In this document: piece by piece, positions 31,308-40,600 of the stretch | Layout: every line of letters starts with the position of its first letter | How positions within the stretch are numbered: position 1 is the first letter of the stretch | Assembly (NCBI RefSeq): GCF_934525195.1 | Contig: NZ_CAKSZA010000008.1 | Span: 1-64,000 of the forward strand | Length of the DNA stretch: 64,000 nucleotides | Reading direction: 5' to 3' | Source: an uncultured Eubacterium sp. | Lineage (GTDB): Bacteria; Bacillota; Clostridia; Oscillospirales; Acutalibacteraceae | The notes under the pieces: model-generated | The model's database searches: none | Seen by the model: the letters and a program-made list of their open reading frames with translations, nothing else | Told to the model about the DNA's origin: nothing | Translations under genes and position numbers: made by a program

Positions 31308-33716
31308 TTAAAGTGCAACGAAATTAACAAGCTTGCCCGGAACATAAACTTCCTTTTTAATTTCTTTGCCGTCAAGGAGTTCTGCAATTTTTGGCTCAGC
31401 CTTTGCTGTTGCCAAAACATCATCCTTTGCCATATCAACAGGCACGGTAATCTTTGCACGAACCTTGCCCATAATCTGAATAACGATTTCAACATCGTTT
31501 TCCTGTGTCTTTGCTTCGTCGTATGTCGGCCACTTTGCCTGATTAACCATACCGCCGAAGCCCATAACATCCCACATTTCCTCTGTAACGTGAGGTGCAA
31601 ACGGGTTGAGCAAAATTGTAAGCGTCTTGAGTTCTGCCTTGTTGCAGCCCTTTGCCGAAAGTTCGTTTACCAACGACATCATTGCAGCAATAGCTGTGTT
31701 AGCCTTAAGGTTGTCAATATCATAAGTAACCTTCTTGATTGTCTTGTGCATAAGTGCTTCCATTTCAGGAGTGAACTCGTCGCCGTCAACAACCTTTTCC
31801 TGAAGATTCCAATACTTTTCAATAAATCTCTTGCAACCCTTGATAGAATCAGAATTCCAAGGAGCAGCCTTTTCAAAGTCACCGATGAACATCTCATAAA
31901 GACGCATTGTGTCTGCACCGTAGGTGTCAACAATTTCATCAGGGTTAACAACATTTCCTCTTGACTTTGACATCTTTTCGCCGTTCTGACCCAAAATCAT
32001 ACCGTGAGAAGTTCTCTTTTGATACGGTTCGGAAGTAGGAACAACACCGATGTCGTAGAGGAACTTGTGCCAAAATCTTGAATAAAGGAGGTGGAGAGTT
32101 GTATGCTCCATACCGCCGTTGTACCAATCAACAGGTGTCCAGTATTCAGCAGCTTCTTTAGAGATAAGTTCCTTGTCGTTGTGTGGGTCGCAATATCTGA
32201 GGAAGTACCACGATGAGCCTGCCCATTGTGGCATTGTGTCAGTTTCTCTCTTTGCAGGAGCACCGCAACAAGGACAAGTTGTGTTCACCCAATCTGTCAT
32301 CTTTGCAAGCGGTGATTCGCCTGTATCGGTTGGCTCATATGATTCAACATTCGGAAGTGTAAGAGGAAGCTGACTTTCGTCAAGAGGCACATAACCGCAC
32401 TTTTCGCACTTAACGATAGGAATCGGCTCGCCCCAATATCTTTGACGAGAGAATACCCAGTCACGGAGTTTGAAGTTAACCTTTTGATGTCCCTTGCCCT
32501 CTTTTGTGAGCCACTCAGTGATGGCAACCTTTGCGTCCTCAACCGACATACCTGTGAGGAAGTCGGAATTTGTCATAACACCTGTTGCACAATCGGTGAA
32601 CGCTTCGTTTTCAACGCCAACCTTTGAACCGGCAACAACTTCAATGATAGGAAGGTCGAACTTCTTTGCAAATTCCCAGTCACGAGTGTCGTGAGCAGGT
32701 ACAGCCATAATTGCGCCGGTTCCGTAAGAAACGAGTACATAGTCTGAAATGAAAATAGGAATTTCTGTGTTATTTACAGGATTGATGCCCATAACGCCCT
32801 GAAGTCTTACACCTGTCTTGTCCTTGTTAAGTTCTGTTCTTTCAAAATCAGACTTATGAGCAGCCTCATCTTGATACTTGCGAACTTCATCAATATTAGT
32901 GAGTTTGTCTGCCCACTTTTCAATATAAGGGTGCTCAGGAGAAATAACCATATATGTTGCACCGAAAAGTGTGTCGGGACGGGTTGTATATACGGTGAGA
33001 GTGTCGCCGAGAGTTGTGCCGAAATCAACCTCTGCACCTGTTGAACGACCAATCCAGTTGCGTTGTTGAGTCTTAACTCTGTCGATGAAATCAACATCAT
33101 CAAGGTCCTTTACAAGACGGTCTGCATATTCTGTAATTTTGAGCATCCATTGGCTTTGGTTCTTACGGATAACTTCACTTCCGCAACGCTCGCAAACGCC
33201 GTTTACAACTTCTTCGTTTGCAAGAACGCACTTACAAGATGTGCACCAGTTGACAGCCATTTCCTTTTTGTATGCCAAGCCTTTTTTGAAGAGCTGAAGG
33301 AAAATCCACTGTGTCCACTTGTAGTAAGACGGGTCTGTGGTGTTGATTTCTCTTGTCCAGTCAAATGAGAAGCCGAGAGATTGAAGTTGCTGTTTGAAGT
33401 GAGCAACATTGTTCTTTGTTACCTCTGCCGGATGAATGTGATTTTTGATAGCAAAGTTTTCGGTAGGAAGTCCGAAAGCGTCCCAACCCATAGGATAAAG
33501 AACATTGTAGCCCTCAAGTCTTTTCTTACGGGCAACAATATCAAGAGCCGTATATGAACGAGGGTGTCCGACATGCAAGCCCTGTCCGCTTGGATAAGGG
33601 AATTCTACCAAGCAATAATATTTTGGCAAGGAGAAATCCTGCTTTGCGGCAAATGTGTTTTGGGTGTACCAAACATTTTGCCACTTTGATTCGATTTGTT
33701 TAAAATTATATTCCAT
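31308..33716 (-). CDS. leuS: Leucyl-tRNA synthetase
   Basis: 802 residues, normal length. Class I enzyme that charges tRNA-Leu and edits mischarged tRNA. The HIGH-type motif is in PYPSGQGLHVGH (residues 41-51), a zinc-binding CTSCKCVLANE/CERCGSE lies near 155-180, the CP1 editing domain holds YTTRPDTLFGATY, and KMSKSRG is the second signature. It is the last gene of the ftsY-leuS operon, 31 bases after rsfS. Confidence 0.97.
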   Translation of the reverse strand: MEYNFKQIESKWQNVWYTQNTFAAKQDFSLPKYYCLVEFPYPSGQGLHVGHPRSYTALDIVARKKRLEGYNVLYPMGWDAFGLPTENFAIKNHIHPAEVTKNNVAHFKQQLQSLGFSFDWTREINTTDPSYYKWTQWIFLQLFKKGLAYKKEMAVNWCTSCKCVLANEEVVNGVCERCGSEVIRKNQSQWMLKITEYADRLVKDLDDVDFIDRVKTQQRNWIGRSTGAEVDFGTTLGDTLTVYTTRPDTLFGATYMVISPEHPYIEKWADKLTNIDEVRKYQDEAAHKSDFERTELNKDKTGVRLQGVMGINPVNNTEIPIFISDYVLVSYGTGAIMAVPAHDTRDWEFAKKFDLPIIEVVAGSKVGVENEAFTDCATGVMTNSDFLTGMSVEDAKVAITEWLTKEGKGHQKVNFKLRDWVFSRQRYWGEPIPIVKCEKCGYVPLDESQLPLTLPNVESYEPTDTGESPLAKMTDWVNTTCPCCGAPAKRETDTMPQWAGSSWYFLRYCDPHNDKELISKEAAEYWTPVDWYNGGMEHTTLHLLYSRFWHKFLYDIGVVPTSEPYQKRTSHGMILGQNGEKMSKSRGNVVNPDEIVDTYGADTMRLYEMFIGDFEKAAPWNSDSIKGCKRFIEKYWNLQEKVVDGDEFTPEMEALMHKTIKKVTYDIDNLKANTAIAAMMSLVNELSAKGCNKAELKTLTILLNPFAPHVTEEMWDVMGFGGMVNQAKWPTYDEAKTQENDVEIVIQIMGKVRAKITVPVDMAKDDVLATAKAEPKIAELLDGKEIKKEVYVPGKLVNFVAL

Positions 33717-33747
33717 TATGTCAGTCCTCCATAGGAATTATTTACTG

Positions 33748-34113
33748 TTATTCTTTGACAATAATATCGTCAATGTCGATTTTTTCGCCGTCCTCCCAGA
33801 GGCGCTCGATTTGATAAAATCCACGCTGTTGCTTGAGAAGAATGTGAATTACACAGCCTGCATAATCAAGGCAAACCCACTCACTGCGTTCGCCCTCAAT
33901 GTGATGAGGCTCATAGCCTGCCTCTGACAACTTATATTCAACCTCATCGGCAATAGCCTTGAGCTGTGTGTTTGAATTTGCTGTTGCAATAACAAAATAG
34001 TCGGTTAAAACCGTGATGTCCGAAACCTTGATAAGTTCAATATCGTCACCACGCTTGCTGTCGATTGCCTTTACGGCTATCTGTGCAATTTCCAAATAAT
34101 TTTCCTTGTCCAT
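33748..34113 (-). CDS. rsfS: Ribosomal silencing factor RsfS
   Basis: 121 residues from ATG 34113; an ATG two codons upstream directly abuts AAAGGA and is less likely. RsfS binds ribosomal protein uL14 and blocks subunit joining when growth slows. Conserved elements include ITVLTDYFVIATANSNTQLKAI, EGERSEWVCLDYAGCVIHIL and FYQIERLW. It occupies its usual place after nadD and yqeK. Confidence 0.95.
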   Translation of the reverse strand: MDKENYLEIAQIAVKAIDSKRGDDIELIKVSDITVLTDYFVIATANSNTQLKAIADEVEYKLSEAGYEPHHIEGERSEWVCLDYAGCVIHILLKQQRGFYQIERLWEDGEKIDIDDIIVKE

Positions 34114-34179
34114 AGTCATTCCTTTATTATAAACATTATATATTGTTTAGGCAAGGCGAAGCCCTGCTGTTATTTTTAT

Positions 34180-34764
34180 TTAATCCGCCTGTCCGTTTAT
34201 TGCCTTTTGAAGCACCCAATTGTAGCAATAAAGAGTGTCGGGATGAATCAGTTTGTTCTTATTTGCCAAATCGGTTATCGTAAACCGAGTGGCACAAAGC
34301 ATTGCATCTGTAAGCGAATTGTCGGCAAGTTTTCTCACGCTTTCAACATCCGGATAGCTACGCTCCGCACTTGTCAAATCGGCAAGATAAATCACCATTT
34401 CAAAGTCTGTCATTTCTGCGTGACCCGTTGTGTGATAACGGATTGCACTCAAAACTTCCTCGTCATCAATGCCGAGAACGCTCTTGACATAGCAAGACCC
34501 TGAAATTTGATGATACACCAATTTGTTACTTTTTTCAAGTTCTGTGGGGATAATGCCTAAATTATCCATATATTTTTCCTGCTCGGCATAATCCGTTTCT
34601 TTGGTGATGTCGTGCAGAATTCCCGCAAGATACGCTTTGTCCTCATCAAGAGAATAAATCTTTGCAAGTTCCCTTGCCCGCTTCGCAACATTCATACTGT
34701 GGGTATAGCGATATTCGGACAATCTGCTTTTTATCAGCTTTTCGTACTTTTCAAAATCATACAT
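34180..34764 (-). CDS. yqeK: YqeK-type HD hydrolase (diadenosine tetraphosphatase)
   Basis: 194 residues. HD-domain motifs are RYTHSMNVAKRA, LAGILHDITKE with the HD pair, and RYHTTGH. YqeK proteins cleave Ap4A symmetrically with an iron centre and are normally encoded between nadD and rsfS, as here. It overlaps the nadD end by eight bases. Confidence 0.94.
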   Translation of the reverse strand: MYDFEKYEKLIKSRLSEYRYTHSMNVAKRARELAKIYSLDEDKAYLAGILHDITKETDYAEQEKYMDNLGIIPTELEKSNKLVYHQISGSCYVKSVLGIDDEEVLSAIRYHTTGHAEMTDFEMVIYLADLTSAERSYPDVESVRKLADNSLTDAMLCATRFTITDLANKNKLIHPDTLYCYNWVLQKAINGQAD

Positions 34765-35344
34765 AGAGCCTGTGCTCCTTTATATATTCGTTTACACTTT
34801 CGGGGATATAGTACGACACATCATCGCCGTTTTTTATCATATCCCTAATCTGTGATGACGAAATGTCGATAACATCAAATTCCGACACAACAATATCCTT
34901 TAATCTTGGATGTTCCGCCTTGAACACCAGCATTTCATCATACTGATTTTTTTCTCGTGCCGCTGTGACAACCGTGCAGGCAGAAAGTATTTCTTCAAAC
35001 TTATACCACTTTTCAAAATAGAAGAATTGGTCTGCTCCGACAATCAAGTAAAATTCATCATCGGGATACTTTTCTTTCAGTTCACAAATTGTGAGATATG
35101 TGTAGCTTTTGCCGTCACGCTTAAATTCAATGTCGCTGACAATTTCATCCTCGCCCACACACAGCCCCAGCATATTTATTCTGTGCTTTCCGTCAATCAA
35201 ACCGTCAGACGATTTGTGCGGTGGATTTGCAGTCGGGATAAATATAATCCTGTCAAGCGAAAGTGTTTTTTTATATTGCTCGGCAAGTGCCAAATGCCCG
35301 TTGTGAACAGGATTGAACGCTCCGCCGAATATGCCTGTTTTCAT
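34757..35344 (-). CDS. nadD: Nicotinate-nucleotide adenylyltransferase
   Basis: 195 residues. Joins nicotinate mononucleotide and ATP in NAD synthesis. The nucleotidyltransferase start GIFGGAFNPVHNGHLALAEQ contains the (H/T)xGH motif, PTANPPHKS follows, and the C-terminal ISSSQIRDMIKNG is the second signature. It overlaps yhbY by four bases upstream and yqeK downstream. Confidence 0.96.
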   Translation of the reverse strand: MKTGIFGGAFNPVHNGHLALAEQYKKTLSLDRIIFIPTANPPHKSSDGLIDGKHRINMLGLCVGEDEIVSDIEFKRDGKSYTYLTICELKEKYPDDEFYLIVGADQFFYFEKWYKFEEILSACTVVTAAREKNQYDEMLVFKAEHPRLKDIVVSEFDVIDISSSQIRDMIKNGDDVSYYIPESVNEYIKEHRLYV

Positions 35345-35793
35345 CGGCTGTTACCCTGCTTTTTGTCACGGTCGTTGCGATAACGAGGGCGGTCATAAAC
35401 AGCATAAGGATTTTTGGCTTCCTTTTCTCTCTGTCTTTGACGAAGTCCCTTAATCTTAACTTTCTTCTTTGCCTTGGCTTTTGCCGTGCCCTGACCTCTT
35501 GCCTTTTTCTTTGCCTGAATTCTCTCGGGGTCAGCCTCTCTGTAAAGAACAATAATTCCGCCGATAACCTGAATTACCTCAGCGTCCAATCTTTCTGCAA
35601 GCTGCGGTGCAAGCTCTTTCGGAGTTTGCGGTGCAGTTTCAAGGTGAACACGAATTTTGATAAGTTCTCTTACATCAAGGGTGTCGTCAATCTGTGTAAT
35701 AAGATTGTCGGTGATACCCTCTTTGCCTATTTGTATAATAGCCTCAAGAGAATTTGCCTTTGCTCTCCAAGCCGCTCTTTCTTTTGATGTCAT
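35341..35793 (-). CDS. yhbY: YhbY-type ribosome-associated RNA-binding protein with basic tail
   Basis: 150 residues. Residues 1-96 are the CRM/YhbY domain (TSKERAAWRAKANSLEAIIQIGKEG, then the VIGGIIVLYREA strand-loop). YhbY binds 50S precursors. Typical proteins stop near residue 97; this one has a further ~50 residues very rich in Lys, Arg, Gln and Ala (GTAKAKAKKKVKIKGLRQRQ), probably disordered and RNA-binding. It overlaps rdgB and nadD by four bases each. Confidence 0.93.
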   Translation of the reverse strand: MTSKERAAWRAKANSLEAIIQIGKEGITDNLITQIDDTLDVRELIKIRVHLETAPQTPKELAPQLAERLDAEVIQVIGGIIVLYREADPERIQAKKKARGQGTAKAKAKKKVKIKGLRQRQREKEAKNPYAVYDRPRYRNDRDKKQGNSR

Positions 35794-36413
35794 AAAATAT
35801 TCTCCAATTCCTTTGTTAACTTTCTTAATGCGTTGCCTCTGTGAGAAATCTTGTCTTTTTCTTCTCCCTCATATTTGCCAAACGACTTGCCGTTGATGAT
35901 GAACAACGGGTCATATCCAAAACCTGCGTTGCCGTCACGCTCAAAGCCGATTGTTCCGTGGCACTCGCCTCTTACTGTGATTTCCTTGCCGTCGGGAAAA
36001 ATGCAACAAATGGTGCAAACATAATATGCCGTACGCTCCGACTCCTCAACACCCTCAAGTTTTTTGAGAAGAAGATTGTTGTTTTCCTCATCGTCTGCAT
36101 TCTTTTCGTTGTCAACATTCACGCCGTTGTGAGTTTCGATATTTGCAAAACGAGCCGAATAAATACCGGGTGCACCGTTAAGGTAATCAACACAAAGACC
36201 GCTGTCGTCTGCAATGGCAGGAAGTCCTGTAATCTTACAAGCCGATTCAGCCTTGATTTTTGCGTTAGCCTCAAATGTGTCGCCGTCCTCAACAACTTCG
36301 GGAAGTGTAATTCCGAGCATTTTTGCTGTGACAACATTTATATCGAGCGGAGAGAGAATTCTCTGCATTTCCGCAAGTTTTTTCATATTATTTGTCGCAA
36401 GAATAAAATCCAT
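35790..36413 (-). CDS. rdgB: Non-canonical purine NTP pyrophosphatase (XTP/dITP)
   Basis: 207 residues. Removes ITP/XTP from the nucleotide pool. Signatures: FILATNNMKKLAEM, EDGDTFEANAKIKA, PAIADDSGLCVDYL, GAPGIYSARFA and GFGYDPLFIINGKSF, ending with SHRGNALRKL. There is an Asn/Asp/Glu-rich insertion of about 12 residues (VDNEKNADDEEN) after the ARFA motif. It overlaps ftsY by one base. Confidence 0.96.
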   Translation of the reverse strand: MDFILATNNMKKLAEMQRILSPLDINVVTAKMLGITLPEVVEDGDTFEANAKIKAESACKITGLPAIADDSGLCVDYLNGAPGIYSARFANIETHNGVNVDNEKNADDEENNNLLLKKLEGVEESERTAYYVCTICCIFPDGKEITVRGECHGTIGFERDGNAGFGYDPLFIINGKSFGKYEGEEKDKISHRGNALRKLTKELENIL

Positions 36414-37414
36414 TACTTTTTATCCTCCTCTGTCGGCTCTTCCTCGGTTTTTACACTTTCGTTGATGAAATCGGCGATTGTATTGTCGTCATCGTGAGTT
36501 GGCTTTATATCAAACATTGCAGATGCAAAAGCCTCTGCGTCAAACGGTTGCAAATCGTCAATCTGTTCGCCGACACCGACAAACTTAACAGGAACATCAA
36601 GTTCGTTGTTGATTGCAAGAACAACACCGCCACGAGCCGTGCCGTCAAGTTTTGTGAGGATAATACCCGTAATGCCTGCTGCCTCCTTGAAATCTTTTGC
36701 CTGATTAACGGCATTTTGACCTGTTGTTGCATCAAGCACAAGGAGAGTTTCACGGCTTGCATTCGGAAGTTCTCTGTCAATTACACGGCTGATTTTGTTA
36801 AGTTCATCCATAAGATTTTTCTTATTGTGAAGTCTGCCTGCCGTGTCAATAATGATTACATCCGCATTTTTTGCCTTGCCCGACTGAATTGTGTCGTAAA
36901 CAACGGCAGCCGGGTCTGCGCCCTCGCCGTGTTTTACAAGCGGAACGCCTGCTCTGTCAGCCCAAACCTGCAACTGCTCGATAGCGCCTGCACGGAAGGT
37001 GTCGGCTGCGCCCAAAACAACGCTTCTGCCCATAGATTTTAATCTCATTGCAAGCTTGCCGATTGTGGTGGTTTTGCCAACGCCGTTTACACCGATTACA
37101 AGAATGATTGACGGCTTGGTGCGAAGTGCAAGATAGCTACCGCCCCAAACAACACCGGCAACAATATCCTTGAGTGTTTCCCTAACCTGCGGAACGCTTG
37201 TGATGTTGTCGTTGGCAATTTTTTCTTTAAGGTCACCGATTACTCGCTCTGCTGTCGGAAAACCGACATCGCCCATAATCAATACCTCTTCAAGCTCGTC
37301 AAAAAGCTCGTCTGTTATTTTTTCGTGAGATTCGATGGTTTCGTTAATCTGCTTAACCATACCCTCATCACGAGTTTTTCTAAGACCTTTTCTGAATTTA
37401 TCAAACAAACCCAT
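36413..37414 (-). CDS. ftsY: Signal recognition particle receptor FtsY
   Basis: 333 residues. SRP receptor GTPase that docks SRP-ribosome complexes at the membrane. The NG domain is complete: the G1 loop GVNGVGKTTTIGKL, DTFRAGAIEQL, DTAGRLHNKKNLMDEL and TKLDGTARGG. The acidic A domain is almost absent; the protein starts with a short basic MGLFDKFRKGLRKTR helix that can itself bind lipid. First gene of the operon leading to leuS. The repeat copy 3 lies directly upstream, between smc and ftsY. Confidence 0.97.
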   Translation of the reverse strand: MGLFDKFRKGLRKTRDEGMVKQINETIESHEKITDELFDELEEVLIMGDVGFPTAERVIGDLKEKIANDNITSVPQVRETLKDIVAGVVWGGSYLALRTKPSIILVIGVNGVGKTTTIGKLAMRLKSMGRSVVLGAADTFRAGAIEQLQVWADRAGVPLVKHGEGADPAAVVYDTIQSGKAKNADVIIIDTAGRLHNKKNLMDELNKISRVIDRELPNASRETLLVLDATTGQNAVNQAKDFKEAAGITGIILTKLDGTARGGVVLAINNELDVPVKFVGVGEQIDDLQPFDAEAFASAMFDIKPTHDDDNTIADFINESVKTEEEPTEEDKK

Positions 37415-37470
37415 ATGTTAATTCCTCGCTGAAATATGATACTTTATTTTTTTGTATTAAGAAATCTTTT

Positions 37471-37698
37471 AGATTGAGGAGAACGCGTTTAAATTTCGTT
37501 TTCTTGCGAGTGGGAGCTGTACATAGGTACCGCCCCCGAGCAAAAAACGGAAAGCACCAAATATATTTTGTACTCGATGTACAAAATATATTTCCAATCC
37601 CTCCGCCAACACTTTGTGTTGCCGCCTCCATTTACACAAAAGAGGCAAAAATCAGTTAGATTATTTATGGTGCGTTTTAAATGCGTTATCGTCAATCT
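37471..37698 (+). repeat. ~230 bp structured dispersed repeat, copy 3 (most diverged)
   Basis: Aligns without gaps to the left end of the other copies (AGATTGAGGAGAACGCG against AGGCTGTTGAGAAAGGT) and keeps the conserved segment from TTTCGTTTTCTTGCGA through the GTAC-N4-GTAC hairpin, nearly identical to copy 2. The core stem is replaced by AAATATATTTTGTAC/GTACAAAATATATTT (37559-37573, 37579-37593), a perfect 15 bp stem with a 5-base TCGAT loop. The right end GTCAATCT overlaps the smc stop codon (TAG, 37697-37699). Confidence 0.8.
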
Positions 37699-40600
37699 AC
37701 GCTTCTAAGCCCATTTGCTGGGCAAGTTCTGCCGACTGAAGTTCAAGAAGTTTTGAAACGCCCTTTTCCTGCATTGTAACGCCGTACAAAACATCCGCCT
37801 CTTCCATTGTGCCTCTACGGTGAGTGATGGAAATAAACTGTGTTTTGTCTGTCATACGGCGCATATATTTTGCAAAACGCTCAACATTGACATCGTCAAG
37901 TGCCGCCTCAACCTCGTCATAAATACAAAACGGTGACGGCTGAACTTTGAGCACGCTGAACAGCAACGCCATTGCCGCAAGCGACTTTTCGCCGCCGGAG
38001 AAAAGATTGATGTTTTGCACCGACTTGCCCGGCGGTTGAATCTTAATTTCAATAGCCGATTCAAGGCAATTATCAGGGTCTTCAAGAATAATCTCGCCGT
38101 TGCCTCCGCCGAAGAAATCGGCAAAGCAAGTTTTGAATTCTGTGTTAATCTTATTGAACTGGGTCATAAACTTTTCGCTCATAGATGAGGTCAAATCGTC
38201 AATTATCTTTGCAAGTTCTTTTTTGCTCTGCTCAATATCGTCCGTCTGTTCCTTGAGGAAATTGTATCTTTCTGATACTTCCTTGTATTCCTCGATTGCG
38301 CCGACATTGATTGAGCCGAGTCCTCTGATTGCAACCTTGATTTCGTGGAGTCGCTTTTTAGCCTCCGCCATATCGTCAATCACAATTCCGAGTGCCTGTG
38401 CCTCGGGTTTTGTAAGTTCATACTGTTCAAACAGCATATCGCCGAGTTCGTCATATTCTTTTTTCATATTAGCCTTGCGTTCTTCAAGTCTGACAATATC
38501 GCCCGACAATTTTTCCTTATCGGTAAGAGTTGCCTTTTCTTTTGCACGAAGTTCGTTTGAACGTTTTTCAAGCTCGTTTCTGTCGCCGATTTTTTGAGTT
38601 ACGGCATCGTTGCTTTCGCTTGCCTTTCGGCGAAGTTCGTCAGCCTGCGCCTTGACATCATTGATAGAAAGCAAAAGATTTTCGTTTTTGGCTTTAATCT
38701 CGTTTATTTCATCTGTGATGTTCTTAACCCTGTCGGACTGAGTTGACTTGCGAAGTTCCAATTCTTCAACCGAAAGTCTTGCCGCCTCGCTGTCCTTGGT
38801 TAAAGTTACAAGGTCAAGGTTAATTTGTTCCGTCTTTTCTCTGATTTCATCACGCTTTGACGAAAGTTCCTTTGCACCTGTCGAAACATTGTTAAGTTCG
38901 GCTTCGGTATCTGCCATTTGCTTTTCGATTTCAACAGCCTCTTGCTTTGCATTTTCAACAGCTTGATTGAACAAAAGAATTCTGCCCTCGCTGTTTTCCT
39001 GCTCTCTGCACATCGTATCTCGCTGATTGATGAACGATTGAAGCTTGTCCGAAATAAGCTTTGCGTCACCCTCGGCACGAATGTACTCTTCCTTTGCGTT
39101 GCGTAAATCCGCATCCGCACCTTGCAAATCGGCTGCCGCAAGATTTGCATCCTCAACCGCTTTTTTGAGTTCTGCCTGAACTTCTTTAAGTTCATCGCCG
39201 ATTTTTTGAGCCTCTGCCTTCAATTCTTCAATAAGATTTGCACGAGAAAGCACACCGCTTCCCTTACCCTTTGAACCGCCGGACATCGAACCGCCCGGAT
39301 TCATCACCTGACCGTCAAGGGTGACAATCTTATATCTATTTTTGTATCTTTTTGAAATTGCGATGGCACAATCGATATCCTCAACAACCATAACTCTGCC
39401 GAGCAGATTTTCAACAATATCTCTGTACTGTTCATCACATTCCACAAGATTTGATGCAACATCGACAAAACCGAAATTGTCATCAAGATTTTTTTCTTCC
39501 ATATATCTCGGCTTGATTGCGGAAATCGGGAGGAATGTTGCTCTGCCGACATTGTTCTGCTTCAAGTAGTTAATGGCACGCTTTGCGTCACTTTCGGTCG
39601 ACACAACCACATTTTGCATTGCCGCACCGAGAGCGATTTCAATAGCGGTTGAATTCTCATTGTCAACAGTGATAAGCTGTGACAATGTGCCGTGAACACC
39701 CGGAAGTGCCTTGCTTTGGCTTTGCTTGAGCACCGCCTTTACAGCACCCGAAAATCCCTCCATATTCTTTTCCAAATCCTCAAGAACACGGGCACGGTCG
39801 CTCTTTTCCGCCATTTGGCGTGCAAGCCTTTCGGCTTCCTGCTTAATCTTTTCCGCCTTTTGCTTTTTGGCGTCAACTTTCATTTGATAACCGCCGAGAG
39901 AGTTTTCGTATTCGTCAATTCTTTCTTTCAAGAATTCAAGATTTTTGTTGCTCTCATCCGCCTGACTTTGGGTGTAATCAATATCCTTTTGAGTAGCCTC
40001 GATTTGCGAAGCAATAGTGTCCTTGCGAGAATTGATTTCCTCAATAGACGAAGTCGCCTGCGACATTTTCACCTTGCTGTCGGAAAGTTTTATGGTAAGA
40101 GCAGTAAGCATTTGATTGAGTTCAACCGTCTTGTCCGAAATTTCCATATTTTCGTTTTGGACTTTGCTGAGTTCGTTTGCAACGCTTTCAAGCTCTGCCT
40201 TTTTGTCTGCTATTAATTTTTCATTTTCTGCGATTGTTTTATTTTTCGCCTCTATCTGCTCATCAATGGTTGCACCCGTGCCGTCCGCATCGGTGATATC
40301 AGCCGTGAGTCTTTCGATAGTTTCGTTATTATGTTCAAGAGTTGCATTAAGAACGCTGATTTCACCGTCTTTTCGGAGTGCTTCTTCCTCATATCCCGAA
40401 GCACCGAGTCTGCTTTGTTCAATCGCCAAATTGATTGAAGTGACCTTTTCTGCAACTTCTTCAAGTTCTTTTTCTATATCGGCAAGGTCGTTTTCGGAAA
40501 TTTCATACGAAGCCTTGACAGCGTCAATCTTATGCTCCTGCTCTCTCAATTCAACGGTAAATCTGTTGATTTTGTTGAGCCAAACACCGATTTCAAGAGT

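Noticed and set aside
35841..36497. 218-codon frame antisense to rdgB and ftsY
   Set aside because: It crosses two well-supported genes on the opposite strand and has no motif or ribosome binding site.
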